Shown here: positions 1 to 5,182 of the stretch, one piece after another
Numbering within the stretch: position 1 is the first letter of the stretch
Layout: every line of letters starts with the position of its first letter
DNA from: JALYUA01 sp038253555
Lineage (GTDB): Bacteria > Acidobacteriota > Thermoanaerobaculia > UBA5066 > Gp7-AA6
NCBI GenBank assembly: GCA_038253555.1
Contig: JBBSGZ010000149.1
Location: 1 to 9,157, forward strand
Direction: 5' to 3'
Length of the DNA stretch: 9,157 nucleotides
Position numbers and translations under genes: made by a program
Notes under the pieces: model-generated
Databases searched by the model: none
Seen by the model: the letters and a program-made list of their open reading frames with translations, nothing else
What the model was told of the DNA's origin: nothing

Positions 1-12
1 GCCGCTCGCCGG

Positions 13-38
13 TGCCTTCGCCGCGCACGGCGAAGGCA
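13..38. repeat. Perfect 11-bp inverted repeat (hairpin) upstream of the deacetylase gene
   Basis: Bases 13-23 (TGCCTTCGCCG) are the exact reverse complement of bases 28-38, leaving a four-base CGCA loop. No T-run follows, so it is not a classic intrinsic terminator. It may be a factor-assisted terminator of an upstream gene, an mRNA-stabilising hairpin, or one copy of a dispersed palindromic repeat. It lies 15 bases before the ribosome binding site of the next gene. This supports reading bases 1-64 as non-coding even though the deacetylase frame stays open to the window edge. Confidence 0.6.
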
Positions 39-64
39 GCTCCCGCAGTGAGCGGAGGCGACGG

Positions 65-961
65 TTGGCGACGTTTTACAATCCTCCGTTCATGCCATCC
101 CCCGTGACCCCTCTCCGGATTCCCGGCCGCGCTCCGCGCGTGCTGACAGTCGACGTCGAGGACTGGTTCCACGTGTGCGGCGACGATTACTTCTCCGACG
201 CGCGGCGGTGGCCGTCTTTTGCGCCGCGGGTGGAGTCCACGCTCCGGAGCGTCTTTGACGCGCTCGACGCGGGAGGGCATCGGGGAACGTTCTTCTTCCT
301 CGGCTGGATCGCCGGCCGCTATCCGGATCTCGTCGCCGAAGCCGTGCGCCGCGGCCACGAAATCGGAGTGCACGGCCACCTTCACCGCCGGTCGGATGAC
401 GGGACGCCCTCCGAGTTCTCCGACGACCTCGCCCGGGCCCTAGACGAGCTCGAGCGCGCCGGGGGAAAAGCCCCGCTCGCGCACCGCGCCGCGGAGTGGT
501 CGATACGCGCTCCCACCGATCCCGCTCTCGCCGTGCTCGTCCGTCACGGACTCGTCTGCGACGCGTCCATGACGTCCGTCCCTCCCCTCGGCCGCGCCGA
601 CAATCACCCGGGACCCCAGCGCATCGCGGTTCCCGGCGGCTCGATCCTGGAAGTCCCGCCGCTGACCGGACGCGGGTTCGGCCGAACGCTCCCGATGGGC
701 GGCGGATGGCCGTTCCGGATGTTTTCCCCCGACCGGATCGGGCGCGCGGAGGAGACCTTCCGCTCCGCCGGGTGGCCCGCCGTGTTCACCTTCCATCCCT
801 GGGAGTTCGACCGCCAGCATCCTCCGATGGAGGGTCTCGCTCCGCTTCTCCGGCTGGTCCACTTCTTCAACCTGGGCGCGACGCTGGACCGGTTCGAGCG
901 CTGGCTGGCGCGCGACCGCTGCGTGGCGCTCGAGGACGTCCTGCCCCGGCTGGCGGCATGA
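65..961 (+). CDS. NodB-type polysaccharide deacetylase, XrtA/PEP-CTERM-locus-like
   Basis: Predicted metal-dependent deacetylase of N-acetylated sugars (carbohydrate esterase 4 fold), 298 residues. Visible motifs are TVDVEDWF (28-35, metal-binding Asp), GTFFFLG (74-80), the H-x3-H zinc motif HGHLH (103-107), HRAAEWSI (140-147, where relatives usually have RAP rather than RAA), and the C-terminal FHPWEFD (243-249). DVEDWF together with HPWE is typical of the DUF3473-containing deacetylases found in exosortase and exopolysaccharide loci. The TTG start at 65 is chosen because GGAGG lies at 54-58, six bases upstream. An ATG at 92 (residue 10) has no such site, although a TACAAT (77-82) lies just before it, so a shorter form is possible. 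The stop overlaps the start of the malonyl transferase gene (ATGA), which implies co-translation. No signal peptide is evident, so it probably acts on a cytoplasmic or lipid-linked sugar. The exact substrate cannot be read from sequence. Confidence 0.85.
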   Translation: MATFYNPPFMPSPVTPLRIPGRAPRVLTVDVEDWFHVCGDDYFSDARRWPSFAPRVESTLRSVFDALDAGGHRGTFFFLGWIAGRYPDLVAEAVRRGHEIGVHGHLHRRSDDGTPSEFSDDLARALDELERAGGKAPLAHRAAEWSIRAPTDPALAVLVRHGLVCDASMTSVPPLGRADNHPGPQRIAVPGGSILEVPPLTGRGFGRTLPMGGGWPFRMFSPDRIGRAEETFRSAGWPAVFTFHPWEFDRQHPPMEGLAPLLRLVHFFNLGATLDRFERWLARDRCVALEDVLPRLAA

Positions 962-1911
962 CCGCGAGAGCGGGGTTCCTCTATCCCGGCCAGCTCTCCG
1001 AATGGGTCGGCATGGGGCGCGATTTCTTCGAGTCCGATCCCGAGGCGCGCCGCCTCCTCGCGTGGACGTCGGAGCGGTGCGGCCGCGACCTCGAACGACT
1101 CATGCTCTCGGGGCCGGTCGAGGAGTTGCGGGAAAATCTCGCGGCGCAGTCGTCCGTGTATCTCGTTTCGACTCTAGCGACGCGCGCCCTCGCCCGGGAG
1201 GGGATCGAGCCTCCGGCGACGGCGGGATACAGCCTCGGGAATTACGCCGCGCTCTCCGCGGCCGGAGCGATCTCCTACGAGGACGGGCTCGACGTCTTGA
1301 TCGCCGTGTGGCGCGAGACCGAGCGCCTCGCCATTCGCGGATCCATGGCGGCTGTCATCGGCTGCCGGCGAGAGGTGGCGGAAACCGTGTGCGAGGAGCT
1401 GCGGGCGTCGGGAAAAGAAGTCTGGATCGGAAACGTCAATGCCGCCACGCAGTTCGTGCTGACCGGGCGTTCCGAAGCGGTGCAGGCGGCGCTGGAGGCC
1501 CTGGGGCCGCGGTCGCTTTCCGTCCTGCCGCTCTCGATGAGCTGGCCTATTCACAGCGAGCTCATGCGTCCGGTCGCGGAAGCGGTCGCTCCGGCCGTCG
1601 CCGCGTGCCGGTCGGTCCGCGATCCCGTCGTGCCGTTTTACGGACCGGACGGCCGCATCAAGACGACGGCGGCGGAGGTTCGAGAGCTGCTCGGGACCGA
1701 GTTCATCTATCCCACCCTCTGGAACGCGACCTTCGAGGCCATGGTCGCCGACGGTTTCAGGACGTTCCTCGAGGTCGGGCCGGGCGTGATGCTCTCGCGC
1801 ATGAGCCGCTGGATCGACCGGACCGTGACGTGCCTTCCCGCGGGCACGCGCGAGACGATCGCGACGACCGCCGGTATATTGCAGCCGGAACGGTCAGGGG
1901 AGGGCGCGTGA
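958..1911 (+). CDS. fabD: ACP S-malonyltransferase (FabD-like)
   Basis: Transfers malonyl from malonyl-CoA to the phosphopantetheine of an acyl carrier protein, supplying extender units for fatty acid or polyketide chains; cytoplasmic. The 317-residue length is normal for the family. The oxyanion-hole motif YPGQ is at 9-12, the nucleophile Ser92 sits in GYSLGNYAAL, and Arg119 in VWRETER occupies the place of the malonate-binding Arg. GNVNAATQFVLTG lies at 158-170 and catalytic His199 in PIHSELM, followed by EVGPG at 272-276. These residues argue for malonyl rather than acetyl specificity. Its ATG overlaps the deacetylase stop and no ribosome binding site is visible, so coupled translation is likely. 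Its stop overlaps the next gene's GTG. Whether it is the housekeeping enzyme or a cassette-specific paralogue is unknown. The adjoining deacetylase and the absence of fabH or fabF favour a paralogue. Confidence 0.9.
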   Translation: MTARAGFLYPGQLSEWVGMGRDFFESDPEARRLLAWTSERCGRDLERLMLSGPVEELRENLAAQSSVYLVSTLATRALAREGIEPPATAGYSLGNYAALSAAGAISYEDGLDVLIAVWRETERLAIRGSMAAVIGCRREVAETVCEELRASGKEVWIGNVNAATQFVLTGRSEAVQAALEALGPRSLSVLPLSMSWPIHSELMRPVAEAVAPAVAACRSVRDPVVPFYGPDGRIKTTAAEVRELLGTEFIYPTLWNATFEAMVADGFRTFLEVGPGVMLSRMSRWIDRTVTCLPAGTRETIATTAGILQPERSGEGA

Positions 1912-2645
1912 CGGCAGGCCGGACGGCGATCGTGACGGGAGGCTCGCGGGGAATCGGCCGAGCGATCGCGGTCGAGCTCGCCCTGTCCGGACACCGCGTC
2001 GTCGTGACCTGCCGCTCGGACATGGACCGCGCCGAAGAGGTCGCCGAAGGGATCCGCAAAACGGGCGGCGAAGCGGTCGCGGTCTGCGCGGACGTCCGCA
2101 GCGCCGAACAGGTGAAGGCGCTCGGCGAACGCGTGGAGCGCGATTTCGGCGGCGCGGACGTGCTCGTCAACAACGCCGGGATCATCAAGGACGCCCTCTT
2201 CCCCTTCCTGCGCGAAGAGGACTGGGACTCGGTGATCGACATCGACCTGAAGGGCGCCTTCCGGATGACGAAGGCGGTCGTTCGGGGCATGCTCCACAAG
2301 AAGTGGGGCCGCGTCGTCAACATCGTGTCCGTGAGCGGGATCTCGGGGCACGTCGGACAGACGAACTACTCGGCCGCCAAGGGAGGGCTGATCGCATTCA
2401 CCAAGGCGCTCGCGCTCGAGATGGCGACGCACGGGATCACCGTCAATGCCGTCGCTCCGGGACTGATCGACACCGAGATCATCGCCCACTTAAAACCCGA
2501 GGCCCGCAAGGAGTTCGTGCGGCGGATCCCGATGGGCCGCTTCGGGACCCCGGAGGACATCGCGGCCCTCGTCTCGTTTCTCGTATCGGACCGGGCCGGC
2601 TACATCACGGCACAGGTCTGGCGGGTGGACGGGGGAATGGCGTGA
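1908..2645 (+). CDS. fabG: 3-oxoacyl-ACP reductase (FabG-like SDR)
   Basis: NADPH-dependent short-chain dehydrogenase that would reduce the 3-oxoacyl-ACP intermediate to 3-hydroxyacyl-ACP. It is 245 residues long, close to the usual FabG size. The cofactor motif TGGSRGIG is at 10-17, NNAG at 88-91, catalytic Ser141 in NIVSVSG, and the Y-x3-K pair is Tyr154/Lys158 in NYSAAKGG. VNAVAPGLIDTE (179-190) follows, and the C-terminus WRVDGGMA is typical of the family. The Asn of the usual SDR tetrad, expected 41 residues before the Tyr, is Asp113 here. The GTG start overlaps the fabD stop by four bases and is preceded by AGGGGAGGG at 1896-1904. A longer in-frame extension exists upstream but is only the fabD region read in another frame. 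Confidence 0.92.
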   Translation: MTAGRTAIVTGGSRGIGRAIAVELALSGHRVVVTCRSDMDRAEEVAEGIRKTGGEAVAVCADVRSAEQVKALGERVERDFGGADVLVNNAGIIKDALFPFLREEDWDSVIDIDLKGAFRMTKAVVRGMLHKKWGRVVNIVSVSGISGHVGQTNYSAAKGGLIAFTKALALEMATHGITVNAVAPGLIDTEIIAHLKPEARKEFVRRIPMGRFGTPEDIAALVSFLVSDRAGYITAQVWRVDGGMA

Positions 2646-2740
2646 GGCCCCGGGGAAGGGCGAAAGGCGCAGGGGGAACGGCGGACGGTCGAGAACGGCG
2701 AATGTCGGAGTCTCGCTCGCGTGGCTCGCTCGGCTCACCC

Positions 2741-2761
2741 TATAATCCGGCCGGCAAGGAG
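2741..2761 (+). promoter_or_regulatory. Candidate -10 box and Shine-Dalgarno for the ACP gene
   Basis: The 121 bases between fabG and the ACP gene form the largest gap inside the cassette. They contain a perfect TATAAT at 2741-2746 and a strong AAGGAG at 2756-2761, five bases before the ATG. No good -35 hexamer is seen about 17 bases upstream of the TATAAT; that stretch is a GCTCGCTCG-rich sequence (about 2713-2733). The ribosome binding site is convincing, while the promoter is only suggestive. If real, the ACP and the genes after it can be transcribed independently of fabD and fabG. Confidence 0.45.
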
Positions 2762-2766
2762 CCTGA

Positions 2767-3027
2767 ATGACCAAGGAAGAACTCAGGCCGCGCGTCAAGG
2801 ACCTGATCGTGCGGCGGCTGAAGCTCGAAATCGACCCGAACACGATCGACAACGAGGCCCCTCTGTTTGGCGAGGGCCTGGGACTCGACTCGATCGACGC
2901 CCTGGAGCTCGTGCTCGGGCTGGAGCAGGAGTTCGGGATCAAGGTCGAAGACGAAGAGGTCGGAGTCAAGGCGTTCTCCTCGGTGGACGCGCTCTGCGAC
3001 TTCATCGAGAAGAAAAAGCAGGCTTGA
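2767..3027 (+). CDS. Acyl carrier protein
   Basis: Small acidic four-helix carrier, 86 residues, that holds the growing acyl chain on a phosphopantetheine arm. The attachment site is Ser42 in LGLDSIDALELV (positions 39-50). The preceding LFGEGLGL and the C-terminal SSVDALCDFIEKKK fit the family. The motif DSID rather than the DSLD/DSLDTVE of housekeeping AcpP is common in ACPs dedicated to secondary fatty acid or polyene pathways, which fits its place next to cassette enzymes. Start choice is firm, with AAGGAG five bases upstream. Its stop overlaps the TTG of the dehydratase-like gene. A 4'-phosphopantetheinyl transferase encoded elsewhere would be needed to activate it. Confidence 0.92.
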   Translation: MTKEELRPRVKDLIVRRLKLEIDPNTIDNEAPLFGEGLGLDSIDALELVLGLEQEFGIKVEDEEVGVKAFSSVDALCDFIEKKKQA

Positions 3028-3425
3028 ACGCGCCCACTCTCCCGCACGGATATCCCTTCCGGTTCGTCGACGCGATCGTCCAGGATCGCAACGCCGACTT
3101 TTCCAGAGGCACGGTCTCGCTCCGGGTCACTGCGAACGGCCACGCCGCCATGGGGGAGTGCTGGGGCTCGACGCTCCTGCTGGCGGAGGCAATCGCGCAG
3201 TCCGCGCTGCTTCTCGAAGGAGGGGACGCGGAGCTCGGCCGCAAGGGGTTTCTCGCGGGGCTCGATGCGATGGAGCTCACCCGGCGCCCGCGGGCCGGTG
3301 AGACCCTGCTGGTCGAGGTCCGCCTGGCGGGTCAATTCGGGGCGATGGCCAAGTTCCACGGACACGTGAAGTCAGGCGACGAGACTCTGGCGCGCGGATC
3401 GATCCTCGTGCGAAAAGGCGATTAG
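3024..3425 (+). CDS. FabZ-like hot-dog 3-hydroxyacyl-ACP dehydratase, atypical active-site loop
   Basis: Likely dehydrates 3-hydroxyacyl-ACP to the enoyl form, 133 residues, the normal length for FabZ/ApeP-type single hot-dog proteins. It opens with LPHGYPFRFVD (6-16), matching the FabZ LPHRYPFLLVD signature. The central helix is LLLAEAIAQSA (51-61), and the RRPRAGETLLVEV and MAKFHGHV stretches (88-115) match the FabZ C-terminal half. The usual GHFPGxPxxPG loop is absent: the region reads GHAAMGECWGS, giving a His40...Glu55 pair one residue further apart than the FabZ dyad. It may be a diverged dehydratase, an ApeP-like enzyme, or an inactive partner. The TTG start overlaps the ACP stop (TTGA); later starts would remove the conserved opening motif, so this start is favoured despite a weak ribosome binding site. 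Confidence 0.75.
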   Translation: MNAPTLPHGYPFRFVDAIVQDRNADFSRGTVSLRVTANGHAAMGECWGSTLLLAEAIAQSALLLEGGDAELGRKGFLAGLDAMELTRRPRAGETLLVEVRLAGQFGAMAKFHGHVKSGDETLARGSILVRKGD

Positions 3426-3430
3426 AAATC

Positions 3431-3709
3431 TTGGCCGACGAGACCGCCTCGAGCTTTGAGTGCACGAACCTGCCGCCGCACCGGTTCCTGATCACGGGTC
3501 GTACGCGCAACGCCACGGGGATCCTCGTCACGGTCCAGCGGCTGGATAGCCCCTACCCGCCCCGGGAGATCTTCGTGACCAACCGCGAGATGAAGATGGG
3601 GTACGACGACGTGCTGAAGGCGTGTTTCGTCTGTGTCGACAGAGGCATCAAGGAAAAAGCCGTCGCCATTCCGAAAGCGGAAATCGAAGCCGGGCTGCCG
3701 CCCGCATGA
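3431..3709 (+). CDS. Small conserved-looking protein of unknown function (92 aa)
   Basis: I do not recognise this family. The protein is soluble, with no signal peptide or membrane segment. Its middle looks strand-rich (HRFLITGRTRNATGILVTV, about residues 17-35) and is followed by VCVDRGIKEKAVAIPKAEIE. It has two nearby Cys (65 and 68, in ACFVC), too few to claim a metal site. A TTG start five bases after the dehydratase stop is the only early start in frame, and its ribosome binding site is weak. Its stop overlaps the ATG of the next gene. Position and coding bias suggest it is translated with the cassette, but nothing in the sequence says what it does. Confidence 0.65.
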   Translation: MADETASSFECTNLPPHRFLITGRTRNATGILVTVQRLDSPYPPREIFVTNREMKMGYDDVLKACFVCVDRGIKEKAVAIPKAEIEAGLPPA

Positions 3710-4086
3710 AATCTGATCGCCCGAATTCTCCAGACGCCATGCCCACTCCCTCTCCGCCGCGCCCTCCGGAGGTTGACGCCGGCCCCTACCTCGACCGGAT
3801 GATCGAGCTGAAAGTGTTCGGGAGGAAACCAGTGACCGAAGCCCCCTGCTATTCGACGGACGACGCCGCCGCCGAGAGGGTGATCGCGCAGCTGAACCGG
3901 CCTCCCCTGCGATGGATGGCGATCCGCGAGGAAGACGGCTGGACGTTCTCCTGGCGGCAGCCTTCCGTCAACCCCGACCTCGATACCACGGCCACGCGCT
4001 ACCTGCGCCTGATCTCCGCTTCGGCTCCCACGCGCCCGCTCGCCATATGCCGCGCCGCCTTAAAGCTGCTCGCGGCGACGAAATAG
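3706..4086 (+). CDS. Small protein resembling phage ABA-sandwich (BC1872-like) proteins
   Basis: A 126-residue protein with a Pro-rich N-terminus (about residues 10-24) followed by one compact domain. The pattern DRMIELKVFGR (30-40), then PCYSTDDAAAERVIAQL (48-64), a Trp-containing strand pair (RWMAI, WTFSW), and the ending APTRPLAICRAALKLL (108-123) resembles what I recall of the phage ABA-sandwich family. Such proteins occur in phage genomes and are also scattered in bacterial chromosomes; their function is unknown. This is a recollection of pattern, not a search result. The ATG overlaps the preceding stop (ATGA); a second in-frame ATG at 3739 would give a form 11 residues shorter. It is the last gene of the cassette, and no clear terminator follows. 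Confidence 0.65.
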   Translation: MKSDRPNSPDAMPTPSPPRPPEVDAGPYLDRMIELKVFGRKPVTEAPCYSTDDAAAERVIAQLNRPPLRWMAIREEDGWTFSWRQPSVNPDLDTTATRYLRLISASAPTRPLAICRAALKLLAATK

Positions 4087-4236
4087 CCGACGGAGTTCCG
4101 GGGAGTCTCGGCGCGAACCGCCACGAACCCGAGGCGGTAATTCAGGAATCGCCGCGGGTCCGTTGTGAGCGAGGGCACTGCTGCGCCTCCGAGAGAGTCT
4201 TCAGTGCAACCCGCCGGGCCATGGGGCGTCGGGCCA

Positions 4237-4265
4237 TTGATTCCGAAGGGAGTTGCGACTAGCAT
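4237..4265 (+). promoter_or_regulatory. Candidate sigma70 promoter for tRNA-Leu
   Basis: TTGATT at 4237-4242 and TAGCAT at 4260-4265 are separated by exactly 17 bases. Each matches four of the six consensus positions. Transcription would begin near 4272, a few bases ahead of the mature tRNA 5' end at 4276. Spacing and placement are good but the hexamers are weak. The rest of the 4087-4275 gap shows no convincing gene. Confidence 0.45.
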
Positions 4266-4275
4266 CTGCCTCCCT

Positions 4276-4360
4276 GCGAAAGTGGCGGAACTGGTAGACG
4301 CGCAGGTTTCAGGAACCTGTGGAGCAATCCGTGGGGGTTCGAGTCCCCCCTTTCGCACCA
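4276..4360 (+). tRNA. tRNA-Leu (anticodon CAG)
   Basis: This 85-base gene folds fully by eye. The acceptor arms are GCGAAAG (4276-4282) and CTTTCGC (4350-4356), then discriminator A and an encoded CCA (4358-4360). The anticodon stem CAGGT/ACCTG flanks loop TTCAGGA with CAG at 4310-4312. The variable arm has a short GGA/TCC stem, and the T arm GGGGG/CCCCC surrounds TTCGAGT. The long variable arm fits the class II shape expected of leucine tRNA. It reads CUG codons, abundant in this GC-rich DNA. No second copy of its 3' end was seen in the window, so there is no sign here of an island integrated at this gene. Confidence 0.97.
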
Positions 4361-4401
4361 GTCAAGCTCGGCGCTCGTCGGTGTCGCTCTTCTGCGCTGG
4401 T

Positions 4402-4773
4402 CTAACTCCTACGCCACAGCTTCACCCTGAAGTCATACCGCTCGTCGGGGTTGCACGCGACGTCGATGTAGGTTTCCGCCTTCCCGTTTGCCGGGATCGT
4501 GGACTGAAAGCGGCCCCGCTGAGAACCGGCAGAGCCCCCATTTCTCTGGCTGATCGCGCTGACTTCGAACCAGGTGTCCGCGCCGGAGAAGTCCCTTGAG
4601 CAATGGTTGGCGGCCGTGATCTTGAGGTGAGCCCCCGAGCTTTCGACGGAGGTGTCGCGCCAGGCGGAAAGCGCGAGACAGCGTTTCCTCTCGTCCGCTT
4701 CATCGCCCGACTCTGAAAATGCCTGGAGGCGGACGCCCAGGATAAAAATTGCCGCGAGCGCCTTTTTCGTCAC
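4402..4773 (-). CDS. Small secreted protein of unknown function
   Basis: A 123-residue protein with a probable signal peptide (MTKKALAAIFILGVRLQAFS, positive start, hydrophobic core, cleavage near residue 20). The mature part has three Cys (32, 58 and 107). It looks beta-rich, for example WFEVSAISQRN and the alternating strand near the end, YDFRVKLW. It may be a small periplasmic or surface beta-sandwich; I do not recognise the family. The GTG start is preceded by a GGAGAGAGGA ribosome binding site that lies just past the octamer repeat and 19 bases after the regulator stop, so it could be co-transcribed with the two-component genes. Its end converges on the tRNA gene with a 41-base gap and no clear shared terminator. 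Confidence 0.65.
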   Translation of the reverse strand: MTKKALAAIFILGVRLQAFSESGDEADERKRCLALSAWRDTSVESSGAHLKITAANHCSRDFSGADTWFEVSAISQRNGGSAGSQRGRFQSTIPANGKAETYIDVACNPDERYDFRVKLWRRS

Positions 4774-4784
4774 TCCTCTCTCCG

Positions 4785-4816
4785 CTACTCCGTTACTCCG
4801 TTACTCCGTTACTCCG
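4785..4816. repeat. Tandem octamer repeat (TTACTCCG)x3 plus one variant unit
   Basis: Units of eight bases run back to back: CTACTCCG (4785-4792), then TTACTCCG at 4793, 4801 and 4809. On the coding (-) strand each unit reads CGGAGTAA, holding both a GGAG purine core and a TAA. The array encodes the last residues and stop of the response regulator and leads into the leader of the secreted-protein gene. Because eight is not a multiple of three, a change in unit number shifts the frame, yet a TAA is met in every frame within three units. Confidence 0.9.
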
Positions 4817-5182
4817 CGACGCGCCGGGCAGGCACCAGTCGGCGGCCGCTCTCAGGAGTCGTTCCGGGTGGACCGGTTTTCCCAGGTACCCGGCGGCGGC
4901 GAGCGTTTCCGCGTTGTCGACCGGAATGGCGTGCGCGGTGATGATGATGACCGGGATATCCGCGAATTGCGGATTTTTCAGCTGCGTCTCGCGGAACTCC
5001 CATCCGTTCATCTGAGGCATCATGAGATCCAGGAGGATGACGCAGGGCCTCTTCGATCGGCGGAGGTGGTTGAGCGCCTCTCTCCCGTTCGCGACGGCCG
5101 CGCACTGGTGGCCCTGGAGCTCCAGGGTGTCGCAGAGGGCCTCCCGCAGCGCCGCGTCGTCGTCCACGATCAAGACCTGCAT
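4793..5182 (-). CDS. Single-domain response regulator (CheY-like receiver)
   Basis: A 129-residue receiver domain without an attached output domain. The acidic pocket is Asp7-Asp8-Asp9 (VDDD), the phospho-accepting Asp52 lies in LLDLMMPQMNG, Thr82 in IIITAH, and Lys102 in LGKPV, so all signature residues are present. It is the evident partner of the kinase just upstream: its ATG shares one base with the kinase stop (TGATG), which implies coupled translation. With no DNA-binding or enzymatic domain, it must act through a protein partner or a phosphorelay, or as a phosphate sink. The last residues (about SRSNGVTE) are encoded by the octamer repeat and are unlikely to be structural. A longer open frame reaching to 5584 overlaps the kinase and is not the start. 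Confidence 0.92.
   Translation of the reverse strand: MQVLIVDDDAALREALCDTLELQGHQCAAVANGREALNHLRRSKRPCVILLDLMMPQMNGWEFRETQLKNPQFADIPVIIITAHAIPVDNAETLAAAGYLGKPVHPERLLRAAADWCLPGASRSNGVTE

Noticed and set aside
1002..1907. Extension of the fabG frame upstream by about 300 codons
   Set aside because: The region encodes FabD in another frame, and the upstream part is Arg/Gly-rich without any family motif.
2490..3365. Long - strand frame of 291 codons
   Set aside because: It lies opposite fabG, the ACP and the dehydratase gene, all with clear family motifs; its sequence is low-complexity shadow typical of GC-rich DNA.
4117..4138. Short hairpin (ACCGCC/GGCGGT, 10-base loop) after the 126-residue gene
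   Set aside because: Six base pairs with a large loop and no T-run is too weak to call a terminator.
3999..4358. Open frame on the - strand across the tRNA, with RKGGLEPPRIAPQVPETCAS
   Set aside because: This is the well-known false protein produced by reading the antisense of tRNA-Leu; it also overlaps the end of the 126-residue gene.
4340..4360. tRNA-Leu 3' end as a phage or island attachment site
   Set aside because: No second copy of this segment and no integrase were seen in the window; the adjacent - strand genes look like ordinary chromosomal genes.
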